This document shows positions 1 to 7,227 of a stretch of DNA of 21,639 bases, piece by piece (position 1 is the stretch's first letter; each line of letters begins with the position of its first letter). The position numbers and the translations under genes are program-made. This stretch comes from an uncultured Bacilli bacterium (lineage in GTDB: Bacteria; Bacillota_I; Bacilli_A; RF39; UBA660): the NCBI GenBank assembly GCA_948497845.1, contig CAOOMX010000002.1, positions 46,516-68,154 on the forward strand, in the 5' to 3' direction. The notes beneath the pieces were generated by a model. The model searched no databases. It was not told the origin of the DNA and was given only the letters and a program-made list of their open reading frames with translations.

Positions 1-1
1 T

Positions 2-931
2 AGAACGAAAGAATATTATGATTTGGTAGTAAAAGGAAAAGGCAATAAATCTTTAAATATAGAAGATACGATTAAAAAAAGTTATGCAGAAGGTATAACA
101 GATGAATTCTTAAAGCCAATAATTCTTGCTAAAAAGACAATTAAAAATGGTGATGTTTTAGTATGGATGAACTATCGTGCGGATAGGGCTAAACAAATAT
201 TAAATAGTATTGTAAATCATGATCACTTTAGTGAATTTGAAACAGAAGATTTAAACGAACTAACATGTTTTACAATGATGCCAGTGGATAAAGCGATTAA
301 AACGAATCACTTTTTAGAACCAAGCAAGACATCAAAGCCATTGGGAATCTATTTAAGTGAGCTTGAATTTACCCAAGCAAGAATATCAGAAAGTGAAAAA
401 TATGCACATGTTACTTACTTTTTTGATGGTGGTAAAGAAGAAAAAATACCCAAATGCGATAAGATTCATGTGCCATCTCCAAGTGTAGCAACATATGATT
501 TAAAACCTGAAATGAGTTGTGTAGAAGTAACAAAAAAGGTAATAAGTTGTATGGAAAATGATTATGACTTCATATTAGTTAATTATGCAAATCCAGATAT
601 GGTAGGGCATACAGGAAATATGGAAGCAACGACAAAGGCTTGTACAGCTATAGATATATGCTTAGGAAAGTTAATTGAAAAAGCAGATGAGAACTTTTAT
701 AAAATTATTCTTTTAGCAGATCATGGAAATGCCGATACAATGATAAACGAAGATGGAAGCCCATGTACAACCCATTCATGTGAATTAGTACCATTTATCA
801 TATGTGATAAAAAAGTAATATTAAAGGCAAAGGGCGATTTAACAAACGTAGCCCCAACGATATTAGATTATATGGATATAGCAGTACCAAAAGAAATGGA
901 AAATACAGCATCATTATTAACCGAGGAATAA
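2..931 (+). CDS. gpmI: 2,3-bisphosphoglycerate-independent phosphoglycerate mutase, C-terminal part (5' end outside window)
   Basis: Interconverts 3- and 2-phosphoglycerate in glycolysis, in the cytoplasm, with a two-metal alkaline-phosphatase-fold active site. The frame is open to the left edge, so about 310 of the roughly 510 residues usual for the family are visible. Seen: the RADRAKQ block typical of the family at about 175-195, the metal-binding D-MVGH-TG motif (Asp codon at 596, His codon at 608), the ADHGN motif (Asp at 719, His at 722), a following T-T-H-S segment where the third metal-binding His is expected, and the usual ending APTILDYM...P.EM. A TTG at 23 could be mistaken for a start, but the residues before it (EYYDLVVKGKG) already match the family. 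The gene is followed one base later by a tiny open frame and then a terminator. Confidence 0.96.
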   Translation, partial: RTKEYYDLVVKGKGNKSLNIEDTIKKSYAEGITDEFLKPIILAKKTIKNGDVLVWMNYRADRAKQILNSIVNHDHFSEFETEDLNELTCFTMMPVDKAIKTNHFLEPSKTSKPLGIYLSELEFTQARISESEKYAHVTYFFDGGKEEKIPKCDKIHVPSPSVATYDLKPEMSCVEVTKKVISCMENDYDFILVNYANPDMVGHTGNMEATTKACTAIDICLGKLIEKADENFYKIILLADHGNADTMINEDGSPCTTHSCELVPFIICDKKVILKAKGDLTNVAPTILDYMDIAVPKEMENTASLLTEE

Positions 932-932
932 G

Positions 933-1025
933 ATGATTGAAAAAGTATTAACTTATATATTTATGCTATTATTAATCTTATTAATAGTAGCAGTAACAGC
1001 ATATACGATATTAATTAGCATATAA
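933..1025 (+). CDS. possible 30-residue single-span membrane peptide
   Basis: ATG at 933 begins one base after the gpmI stop, with GAGG at 923-926 inside gpmI at a usable distance. The frame has 30 codons and ends with TAA at 1023-1025, on the edge of the terminator hairpin. The product starts MIEKVLTY and is then almost wholly Leu, Ile, Val and Ala, so it would be a single membrane helix. No family is recognised, and chance cannot be excluded for so short a frame; the ribosome binding site, tight spacing and clean hydrophobic pattern argue for a real peptide. Confidence 0.4.
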   Translation: MIEKVLTYIFMLLLILLIVAVTAYTILISI

Positions 1026-1061
1026 AAAACGATTGATTTTATTATTTTCAATCGTTTTTTT
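1024..1061. terminator. bidirectional intrinsic terminator between gpmI and the large minus-strand gene
   Basis: A 13-bp stem (1024-1036 with 1048-1060, AAAAAACGATTGA against its complement) encloses an 11-nt loop and has a T run on both ends. It can stop plus-strand transcription from gpmI and minus-strand transcription of the large gene. The TGA stop of the minus-strand gene (1048-1050) lies inside the stem. Confidence 0.85.
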
Positions 1062-4000
1062 GTAGGCTTCTAGTCGTTCCTCTATCATTTTTTTGCTTTA
1101 TTACGAATGCTTCTAAAGCTGCTACCATTTTATTAAAGCCACAACTATCCATATTATCTAAATAGTTGCTTCTAATATAACTACCACGGTGTAAATTCAA
1201 TATATTTTGTCCAAAATCCCATATAGCATAGTGTTTAATAAATTCATCAAAATCTGGATATTTTTGATAAACATCTAAAAAATCTACTGCAGCTTCATAA
1301 AATGAACCGTTATGTTGTAATATCCAAGCTTCTATTCCGATGCCTCCTAGTCCGCCTTGTGGATGATCGACGGTCTTTTTTCCATGATATGCACTTGCAT
1401 CTGCAAGAACTCTTTTAGCCATTAAAATATTAGCTAAGACTTTTTGATAATTTTCAAAAGAAGTTTCACGAATAGATGCTAGTTGTTCATCAATCACTTG
1501 TCCAGAAGGTAAAAATAGTTCCTTATTTCTATTAACAAAAGAGATATCTATATTTATTTTTTCTCGATGAAAAGGAACATCTTTAAGACGTAGGTGACCT
1601 TCAGATGTAATGTCATAATGAATATTACTTCTATCAAAAGCTTCCAATAATTCAAGGTTTATATTAAAACGTTCCATTATGCCTTTGTCCAATCTTAAAA
1701 CAAAATCATAATCTGTTTTATCCTCTAAATTCGTATTTCTATTCGTAGAACCAGTGGAAATAAATTCAGCTATACCATTTGTTAAATCAGAAGATAAATA
1801 TGGAAGAGTAGTAATACCGTAATTCGCCAAAATAGAAGAAATAACATTATATATAGCTTTAGTAACGTTTTTGTTTTTTGCATCTTTATGATCTAATGTA
1901 GCCATAATTTCTTCTATGTTTTCAAAATCCAGTTGCAAAGAGGGTATAAAAGGTTCATCTGTATATGTTTTTATACCTTGCATTTTCTTTCTTAAATCTA
2001 AGAAATCTTCATAGGAGAAAACCAATTCTCCATAAACATTATAAACAGGAATATAAAAACTATTAATTGCTATTTCTAGCCCGATACGACTATCAAAACT
2101 GCCATCTCCTACCAAAGCACCAGTCCTAGAGTCTACAGTCCCTTCATAACTTACCAAAAAGTCTATTTCACTTGAAGCGATACCTGTTCTAATTCCGTAA
2201 TGAACTTCATTACTTGGGTTACAATCATATAGTTCAAATAAACCTTTAGGAGCCGTTTTATCACTTGTTTTTTTGGGAGTAAAAAAGCGATGATCATTTT
2301 TAAAAACAGCGAAAAGATTTCCATAAATATTAGCTTGTAAGTAATTAATTAAAAATTCAAAGTCATAGCAATCAAAAGGTGTTTTAAAAACATCAGCATC
2401 TAAAGGAGTGGTATCTCCTTGGGCATTAGCTCCGATAAAGTCATCTGCTAAAATACCGTTTTGCATGACATATGGTAAATAATCAATTTTACGAAGACCT
2501 TTAATCAAATCTCCTTCAACAATATCAAACGGTTTTAAAGAAGTCTCTATATTTTTCTGAGTGGCTTCTTCTATTTTTATAGTCATATATTGTTTAAGTT
2601 CTAAAACGGTATCAAAGCCTGCAAAATGAAAATACATTCGAATAATCCTATCAGCTATATCATAATCTATATCTTTATAAGGAGCTAAAAGATGTTTAAG
2701 TTTTTCTATATCTTCTAACGCATTACCGCTGTATGTAAATTTATTGTCTTTTTTCCCTTTAACACTATTATTATAAGCTAATATTAATATTTTACAAAAA
2801 GATTCTAATAACTTTTGTTCTTTATCTGTTAAAGAAGGCAAATGAAGCTTCGAGATATTCTTATACAAAGTATTTCCTTTTTCTAAATGGTTTAAAAAAT
2901 GCTTTAAAGAAAGATTATTAGAACCAGCAAAAGTTCTTGCCATATCAGAAAAAATGGTTATTTCCTGATTCCTTTTTGATAATCTTTTTAGAGTAGGAGA
3001 AATATCATCTTCAGAAGCAATATCCTGATAAAGATCGGGGTGTAATAATCTAAATGTTACATACTGTAAAGCTAAAGTAGGAGCATCATTATGTAAGAAT
3101 AATTCATCATATCTATTCAATAAATCTGCTTTTTTATCTGAAGAAAAGGCCTCATCTAATATTGTATCTGCAAAATTTATTATTTCGTCACTTTGCGAAT
3201 GGATAAGATGAGTAATAATTAAGCCAAGTTCTTCTAATTCAACTAATGAAACCGTTGTATACAAAATGCTATTTATGATTTTTTGCTTTAATAGCTCATT
3301 ATAACCAAAATCTATGCCAGCTAAAAGGTTTAAAAGATAAGCTTTCTTATTTAAAGTATCCCAAGTAATATCATCATTTTTAATAAAATGGTTTTTAAAT
3401 ATTTGCTGTAATGTTTTTGAAACAAGCATTTCATAAGCCCCTAAAAATTTAGTAATCTTATCATTTTTGCTTTCCATATTTCTTTCTTTTATAAACAAAT
3501 CAGTTACAAAAGATTTACAACCGAAAGAAAGATCTACTGTTTTTAAAAAAGGTAACCATTCTGGATGTTGATGAAGCATATAATAAGTTATTTCTCTATT
3601 ACGATAAGCATATTGTAAATCTTTTGGGGCATCTTGTGGTAAGTATAATTGAGGATATTTTTTCTTAAAGCTTTTTGATATAAACGTTCCAATTGCCACA
3701 TCTGATAAGCATAACACTTGATAAATATATGCATCTATTGATTGGGTTAAATCCTCATTACTTTCTAAAACAAAAGGCTGTTCTATTAATATTTTATTCT
3801 TTTTCAAAACATCTAAAAATGGAAGATATTGTAGCAATAGTCCAAAAGCATGATCTTTTAATTTCTTAGTAAATAAGGAAATAAGATTTATACTTTTACC
3901 GTTATATGTAACAGGATAATAACCAAACAATAATTCTGCATCCATCATTTTAAAGTATTTATATAAAGATGGATGATTTAAAATATAGTGAATATTAATA

Positions 4001-4917
4001 TCACCGTTAAAAAAGTCATCGATTATTTCAGCAGGAATTCCTTTAAATAAAGTACTAATATATTGATTTTGATAACCTTGTGGAATCCAAAGCGTTTCAA
4101 TGAAACTTCTTTTAACTAAAATCTCTTTAAACCAAACAAGCATAATTGGAGTTATTTTATCTAAAAAAGAAGCAGACAATTCTTTACGTAATAAAGAAAG
4201 CAAAATATCTAATCCTGTTAAAGACATTCGAGAAGCAAGTTTACTATTCATAATTAAAATTAAATCTTCACTGCTTTTATTTTCAAATATTTCATAAAGA
4301 GCATCAAAATCATTGATATATTGATTCATAATACTTTCGGGCATAAGCTCCAAAACATTTATAAAGGTTAAAGTATCTACTTCTTGGCCCCAATTAATAA
4401 AGTATTTATTAAATGCTTTTTGGAAAGATAATTTTCTGTTCATTAAATGTTCTAAAAGATGAAAGGAAGCTTTGCTAGGAGTCCTAAAAATATTATTGAT
4501 AATTTTAGTAGCATTTGATAAAGAAAAATCTGTAAGTAAATTTAGATCCTCTGGGAGTTTTTCATAATGAATGTCTGGTAAAGTTAATATTTCGGTGATT
4601 GAGTCATCATCAAATAGTTCTAATACATAAGGATAAGTATAAAAAGCTCTATGTTTTACTACCTCATTGTACAAAAATACTAAATTAGTCTTTTTAACTA
4701 GTTCAGGATAGGATAACCATGAAATACTATTCATCAAGAATGCCTCTGCTACTTCTTGTGATATTCTTTTTACTTCAGGGCTTAAAAGAACTTCAAAAAA
4801 AGATATATTCTTCTTCGCAGCGTCATCTAAAACTTCTTCAACACTTAAACTGCTATTTAAAGCTCCATTCATAAATGAAGTTTTTCTTTCAAGTTTTTCT
4901 AGTTTCGTCAAACTCAT
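1048..4917 (-). CDS. very large protein (1289 aa) with a C-terminal CCA-adding-enzyme-like nucleotidyltransferase domain
   Basis: Start chosen at the ATG at 4917-4915: it has a strong AGAGGGGGGG ribosome binding site, and the ATG 20 codons upstream lies upstream of the -10 box. Residues about 1-790 are not recognised; they look helical, leucine-rich and cytosolic, with no signal peptide or membrane span. Residues about 805-985 form a second unrecognised block containing NGILADDFIGANAQGDTTPL, GIASSEIDFLVSYEG and FYIPVYNVYGELVFSYEDF. Residues about 1040-1240 match the class I nucleotidyltransferase pattern of archaeal CCA-adding enzymes and related polymerases: G1056-S1057, D1069 and D1071 (T-D-Y-D-F-V-L-R), a third candidate acidic residue D1124 (INIDISF), then GGLGGIGIEAWILQHNGSF at 1188-1206, which resembles the G-F-S-G-Y-x-x-E-x-L-x-x-x-Y-G-S-F block of those enzymes. 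The family reaction is nucleotide transfer from an NTP; the substrate is unknown. It is a single gene with its own promoter, divergent from the ribosomal operon. The domain call is moderately firm, the overall function is not known. Confidence 0.85.
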   Translation of the reverse strand: MSLTKLEKLERKTSFMNGALNSSLSVEEVLDDAAKKNISFFEVLLSPEVKRISQEVAEAFLMNSISWLSYPELVKKTNLVFLYNEVVKHRAFYTYPYVLELFDDDSITEILTLPDIHYEKLPEDLNLLTDFSLSNATKIINNIFRTPSKASFHLLEHLMNRKLSFQKAFNKYFINWGQEVDTLTFINVLELMPESIMNQYINDFDALYEIFENKSSEDLILIMNSKLASRMSLTGLDILLSLLRKELSASFLDKITPIMLVWFKEILVKRSFIETLWIPQGYQNQYISTLFKGIPAEIIDDFFNGDINIHYILNHPSLYKYFKMMDAELLFGYYPVTYNGKSINLISLFTKKLKDHAFGLLLQYLPFLDVLKKNKILIEQPFVLESNEDLTQSIDAYIYQVLCLSDVAIGTFISKSFKKKYPQLYLPQDAPKDLQYAYRNREITYYMLHQHPEWLPFLKTVDLSFGCKSFVTDLFIKERNMESKNDKITKFLGAYEMLVSKTLQQIFKNHFIKNDDITWDTLNKKAYLLNLLAGIDFGYNELLKQKIINSILYTTVSLVELEELGLIITHLIHSQSDEIINFADTILDEAFSSDKKADLLNRYDELFLHNDAPTLALQYVTFRLLHPDLYQDIASEDDISPTLKRLSKRNQEITIFSDMARTFAGSNNLSLKHFLNHLEKGNTLYKNISKLHLPSLTDKEQKLLESFCKILILAYNNSVKGKKDNKFTYSGNALEDIEKLKHLLAPYKDIDYDIADRIIRMYFHFAGFDTVLELKQYMTIKIEEATQKNIETSLKPFDIVEGDLIKGLRKIDYLPYVMQNGILADDFIGANAQGDTTPLDADVFKTPFDCYDFEFLINYLQANIYGNLFAVFKNDHRFFTPKKTSDKTAPKGLFELYDCNPSNEVHYGIRTGIASSEIDFLVSYEGTVDSRTGALVGDGSFDSRIGLEIAINSFYIPVYNVYGELVFSYEDFLDLRKKMQGIKTYTDEPFIPSLQLDFENIEEIMATLDHKDAKNKNVTKAIYNVISSILANYGITTLPYLSSDLTNGIAEFISTGSTNRNTNLEDKTDYDFVLRLDKGIMERFNINLELLEAFDRSNIHYDITSEGHLRLKDVPFHREKINIDISFVNRNKELFLPSGQVIDEQLASIRETSFENYQKVLANILMAKRVLADASAYHGKKTVDHPQGGLGGIGIEAWILQHNGSFYEAAVDFLDVYQKYPDFDEFIKHYAIWDFGQNILNLHRGSYIRSNYLDNMDSCGFNKMVAALEAFVIKQKNDRGTTRSLQKND

Positions 4918-4944
4918 AATAACCCCCCCTCTTTTCAGAGAAGT

Positions 4945-4973
4945 ATTATAGCATATAATGTTAAATTTGCAAA
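4945..4973 (-). promoter_or_regulatory. promoter of the large minus-strand gene
   Basis: Read on the minus strand: -35 TTTGCA (4973-4968), 17-bp spacer, -10 TATAAT (4950-4945) preceded by TGC, an extended -10. Transcription should begin near 4938, giving a leader of about 20 nt with the AGAGGGGGGG ribosome binding site just before the ATG at 4917. Confidence 0.7.
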
Positions 4974-5018
4974 TCAATTTAATTTTAGCAAATTTTCACA
5001 AAATTTTCATTTTTTTAC

Positions 5019-5048
5019 TTGCTTTTTCATAAACTATAGTGCTATAAT
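5019..5048 (+). promoter_or_regulatory. promoter of the S10-spc-alpha ribosomal operon
   Basis: -35-like TTGCTT (5019-5024), 18-bp spacer and a perfect -10 TATAAT (5043-5048) preceded by TGC (extended -10). The start site should lie near 5055. No other convincing promoter is seen before the terminator at 19107, so this one probably drives the whole 14-kb operon. Confidence 0.75.
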
Positions 5049-5051
5049 TTA

Positions 5052-5171
5052 ATGCGTATGACTGCGTTGATGTGCGAGGTTACTGATACACTAGGCCGAG
5101 TTGGTAATAGAAAACAGAGAACTTGTACGGAGTATGTCTATACTAGATATAGGCGAAAGGAGGACATGTAA
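5052..5171 (+). CDS. possible 39-codon leader ORF filling the rpsJ leader
   Basis: An ATG at 5052 (with further in-frame ATGs at 5058 and 5070) opens a frame with no stop until TAA at 5169-5171, which directly abuts the rpsJ ATG at 5172. The product would begin MRMTALMCEVTDTLGRVGNR and is rich in Arg. The start lies at or within a few bases of the predicted transcription start, so translation would be leaderless or would use 5070; no good ribosome binding site is seen for it. The ribosome binding site of rpsJ lies inside its last codons. Either a true leader peptide or a frame left open by a conserved RNA structure. Confidence 0.3.
   Translation: MRMTALMCEVTDTLGRVGNRKQRTCTEYVYTRYRRKEDM
5055..5164 (+). 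promoter_or_regulatory. rpsJ leader (5' untranslated region of the S10 operon)
   Basis: About 115 nt separate the promoter from rpsJ. A local hairpin is visible: 5135-5142 pairs with 5148-5155 around a 5-nt CTAGA loop, and it sits directly before the AAAGGAGG ribosome binding site (5156-5163). From memory, blocks such as TTGATGTGCGAGGTT and ACGGAGTATGTCT resemble leaders seen before rpsJ in other Bacilli, where S10-operon leaders are thought to take part in autogenous control (L4 in the classical E. coli case). No internal terminator with a T run is seen. The regulator here is inferred. Confidence 0.55.
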
Positions 5172-5480
5172 ATGTCAAATAGTAAGGTTAGAATCAATTT
5201 AAAAGCGTATGATCACAGAATGCTTGACATAGCAGCTGGAAAGATTGTGGAAACTGTAAAAAGAACAGGCGGTGAAATATCTGGCCCGGTACCACTACCT
5301 ACTGAAATTGAAAAAGTAACAGTATTAAGAGCGGTACACAAATACAAAGATGCTAGAGAACAATTTGAAAGAAGAACTCACAAGAGATTAATCGACATTA
5401 AGAACCCTAGCAGAGAAACAATTGATGCACTACAACACTTAGATTTACCAAGTGGTGTTGACATTAATATCAAATTATAA
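5172..5480 (+). CDS. rpsJ: 30S ribosomal protein S10
   Basis: Small-subunit head protein, also known as antitermination factor NusE. The 102 residues are the normal length. It shows the conserved KVRINLKAYDHR start, the G-P-V-P-L-P-T loop and REQFERRTHKRLIDI. The start has AAAGGAGG at 5156-5163, 8 nt upstream. First gene of the operon, 20 nt before rplC. The loop variant LRAVHKYKDAREQFE, in place of LRSPH, is common in Clostridia and relatives. Confidence 0.98.
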   Translation: MSNSKVRINLKAYDHRMLDIAAGKIVETVKRTGGEISGPVPLPTEIEKVTVLRAVHKYKDAREQFERRTHKRLIDIKNPSRETIDALQHLDLPSGVDINIKL

Positions 5481-5500
5481 GAGAAGGAAGGAATTAAATT

Positions 5501-6292
5501 ATGAAAGGAATCTTAGGACGCAAAGCCGGAATGACACAAGTGTTTACAAAAGATGGAAAACTTATTCCTGTAACAGTAGTAAGTGTTGAACCAAACGTTG
5601 TAATGCAAGTGAAGACAGTAGAAACTGATGGCTATAATGCAGTTCAATTAGGTGTATTTGAAAAAAAAGAAAAAAATGCTACTAAACCAGAAATGGGAAG
5701 AGCAAAAAAAGCAAATACAACTCCTAAGCGCTACTTAAAAGAAATAAGAAATATTGAAGGAACTTATAATCTTGGAGATAAGCTAGGGGCAGATGTATTC
5801 GCAGTAGGAGAAGTTGTTGATGTAACTGGAGTAAGCAAAGGAAAAGGCTTCCAAGGAACAATCAAACGTCACAACCAATCACGTGGACCAATGACTCATG
5901 GATCACATTACCATAGAGGACCAGGTTCATTAGGTACAATGTTACCAAAAAGAGTATTAAAAGGTAAAAATTTACCAGGACATATGGGAGCAGAAACTGT
6001 AACAATTCAAAATCTTGAAATTATTGAAGTGAATGCAAACGAAAATTATATCCTAGTAAGTGGAAATATTCCAGGACCAAAAAACGCATTGGTACTAATT
6101 AAGTCAGCAGCAAAAAACACAAGAAAGGCAAATCCTAAAGAAATCATCACTTATGAAGAAGTTATTGATGAAGTGATTGAAGAACCAGTAAGTGAAGCTG
6201 TAACAAGCGAAGTTGAAACAAATGAAGTAGTAAACGAAGAAAATACAGCAACTGCTGAAGAAGTAAAGGAAACTGAAGAAGCAAGCGAATAG
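5501..6292 (+). CDS. rplC: 50S ribosomal protein L3 with acidic C-terminal extension
   Basis: Early-assembly large-subunit protein that reaches to the peptidyl transferase centre. The start MKGILGRKAGMTQVF and the long central loop (about residues 112-150, with GKGFQGTIKRH and THGSHYHRGPGSLG) are diagnostic. The usual L3 body ends near residue 210, but this one continues to 263 with about 50 residues rich in Glu and Val and almost without Lys or Arg near the end. Such a tail is opposite in charge to normal ribosomal tails and is probably surface-exposed and disordered. AGAAGGAAGG ribosome binding site before the ATG. Confidence 0.97.
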   Translation: MKGILGRKAGMTQVFTKDGKLIPVTVVSVEPNVVMQVKTVETDGYNAVQLGVFEKKEKNATKPEMGRAKKANTTPKRYLKEIRNIEGTYNLGDKLGADVFAVGEVVDVTGVSKGKGFQGTIKRHNQSRGPMTHGSHYHRGPGSLGTMLPKRVLKGKNLPGHMGAETVTIQNLEIIEVNANENYILVSGNIPGPKNALVLIKSAAKNTRKANPKEIITYEEVIDEVIEEPVSEAVTSEVETNEVVNEENTATAEEVKETEEASE

Positions 6293-6316
6293 TCATTGCT
6301 TTAGAAAGGAATAATT

Positions 6317-6937
6317 ATGAAAATAAGTGTTAAAAATCTACAAGGTGAAAAAGTTAAAGATTTAACATTAGCTGATAGTATATGGAATATTGAAGTAAAC
6401 GATGATGCGTTAAAGAAAATGATTCGTTTACAACTTGATGCAAGCCGTCAAGGAACAAGAAAGACCAAAAATAGAAGTGAAGTTTCAGGTGGAGGAAGAA
6501 AGCCTTGGAAACAAAAAGGAACAGGGCGTGCTCGTCAAGGTAGTATTCGTGCTACACAATGGCGTGGCGGCGGAATTCCATTCGGAGTAAACCCAAGAGA
6601 TTACTCATTTAAAATAAATAAGAAAGAAAGAGTATTAGCTCTTAAAACAGCTTTAACACATAAAGCACAAGATAAAGAATTACTAGTATTAGACAGTATG
6701 AATATTGCAACAAATAAAACAAAAGATGCAATTAAAGCATTAGAAACATTAAAATTAGATAATAAAATCTTATTTGTTACAACAGAAGATGCAGAAAATT
6801 TATATTTAGCAACAAGAAATCTTCCAAATGTATTAGTTTTATTTGCTGATGAAATCAATTGCTATGATTTAGTAAATGCAGATATGCTTGTATGTGATGA
6901 AGGAGCAATTAAAAATATTGAGGAGGTGCTTAAATAA
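6317..6937 (+). CDS. rplD: 50S ribosomal protein L4
   Basis: Large-subunit protein lining the exit tunnel and, in several bacteria, the repressor of its own operon. The 206 residues are typical. The tunnel loop is seen as KPWKQKGTGRARQGSIRATQ followed by WRGGGIPFGVNPRDYS. AGAAAGGA lies before the ATG. Its TAA shares a base with the ATG of rplW (TAATG), which points to coupled translation. If the leader upstream of rpsJ is autoregulated, L4 is the leading candidate effector. Confidence 0.97.
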   Translation: MKISVKNLQGEKVKDLTLADSIWNIEVNDDALKKMIRLQLDASRQGTRKTKNRSEVSGGGRKPWKQKGTGRARQGSIRATQWRGGGIPFGVNPRDYSFKINKKERVLALKTALTHKAQDKELLVLDSMNIATNKTKDAIKALETLKLDNKILFVTTEDAENLYLATRNLPNVLVLFADEINCYDLVNADMLVCDEGAIKNIEEVLK

Positions 6938-7212
6938 TGAAACATTATGCAGATATCATTATTGCACCGGTTGTTACTGAAAAATCTATGGTAAATAGAG
7001 AACTTAATGTATATACATTTAAAGTTAGTAAAGATGCTACAAAAACAGAAATTAAATGGGCTGTTGAAAAAGCATTTGGAGTAACAGTAGATAAAGTAAG
7101 AACTTTAAATACAAAGTCAAAAAGAAGAAGAGTAGGACGCTACGCTGGTAAGACAAAAACTTACAAAAAAGCAATCGTAACGTTAAAAGAAGGCTCTTCT
7201 ATAGAAATATAG
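6937..7212 (+). CDS. rplW: 50S ribosomal protein L23
   Basis: Sits at the tunnel exit and is the docking site for trigger factor and the signal recognition particle. 91 residues, near the usual length. The opening DIIIAPVVTEKSM and the middle block YTFKVSKDATKTEIKWAVE identify it. The start overlaps the rplD stop by one base, with GAGGAGGTG at 6919-6927 inside rplD as ribosome binding site. Confidence 0.97.
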   Translation: MKHYADIIIAPVVTEKSMVNRELNVYTFKVSKDATKTEIKWAVEKAFGVTVDKVRTLNTKSKRRRVGRYAGKTKTYKKAIVTLKEGSSIEI

Positions 7213-7227
7213 TAAGGAGGAATATTT

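Noticed and set aside
4100..4297. Plus-strand open frame inside the giant minus-strand gene
   Set aside because: Low-complexity antisense frame with no ribosome binding site or family resemblance; a by-product of the AT-rich gene on the other strand. The same holds for the antisense and out-of-frame open frames inside the ribosomal genes, secY, adk, map and rpoA.
4918..4977. Earlier start (ATG at 4977) for the giant minus-strand gene
   Set aside because: It lies upstream of the extended -10 box that should drive the gene, has no ribosome binding site, and the ATG at 4917 has a very strong one.
5166..5171. A minimal start-stop (ATG TAA) just before rpsJ
   Set aside because: It is only 2 nt from the AGGAGG site, too close for initiation; it is better explained as the last codon and stop of the longer leader frame.
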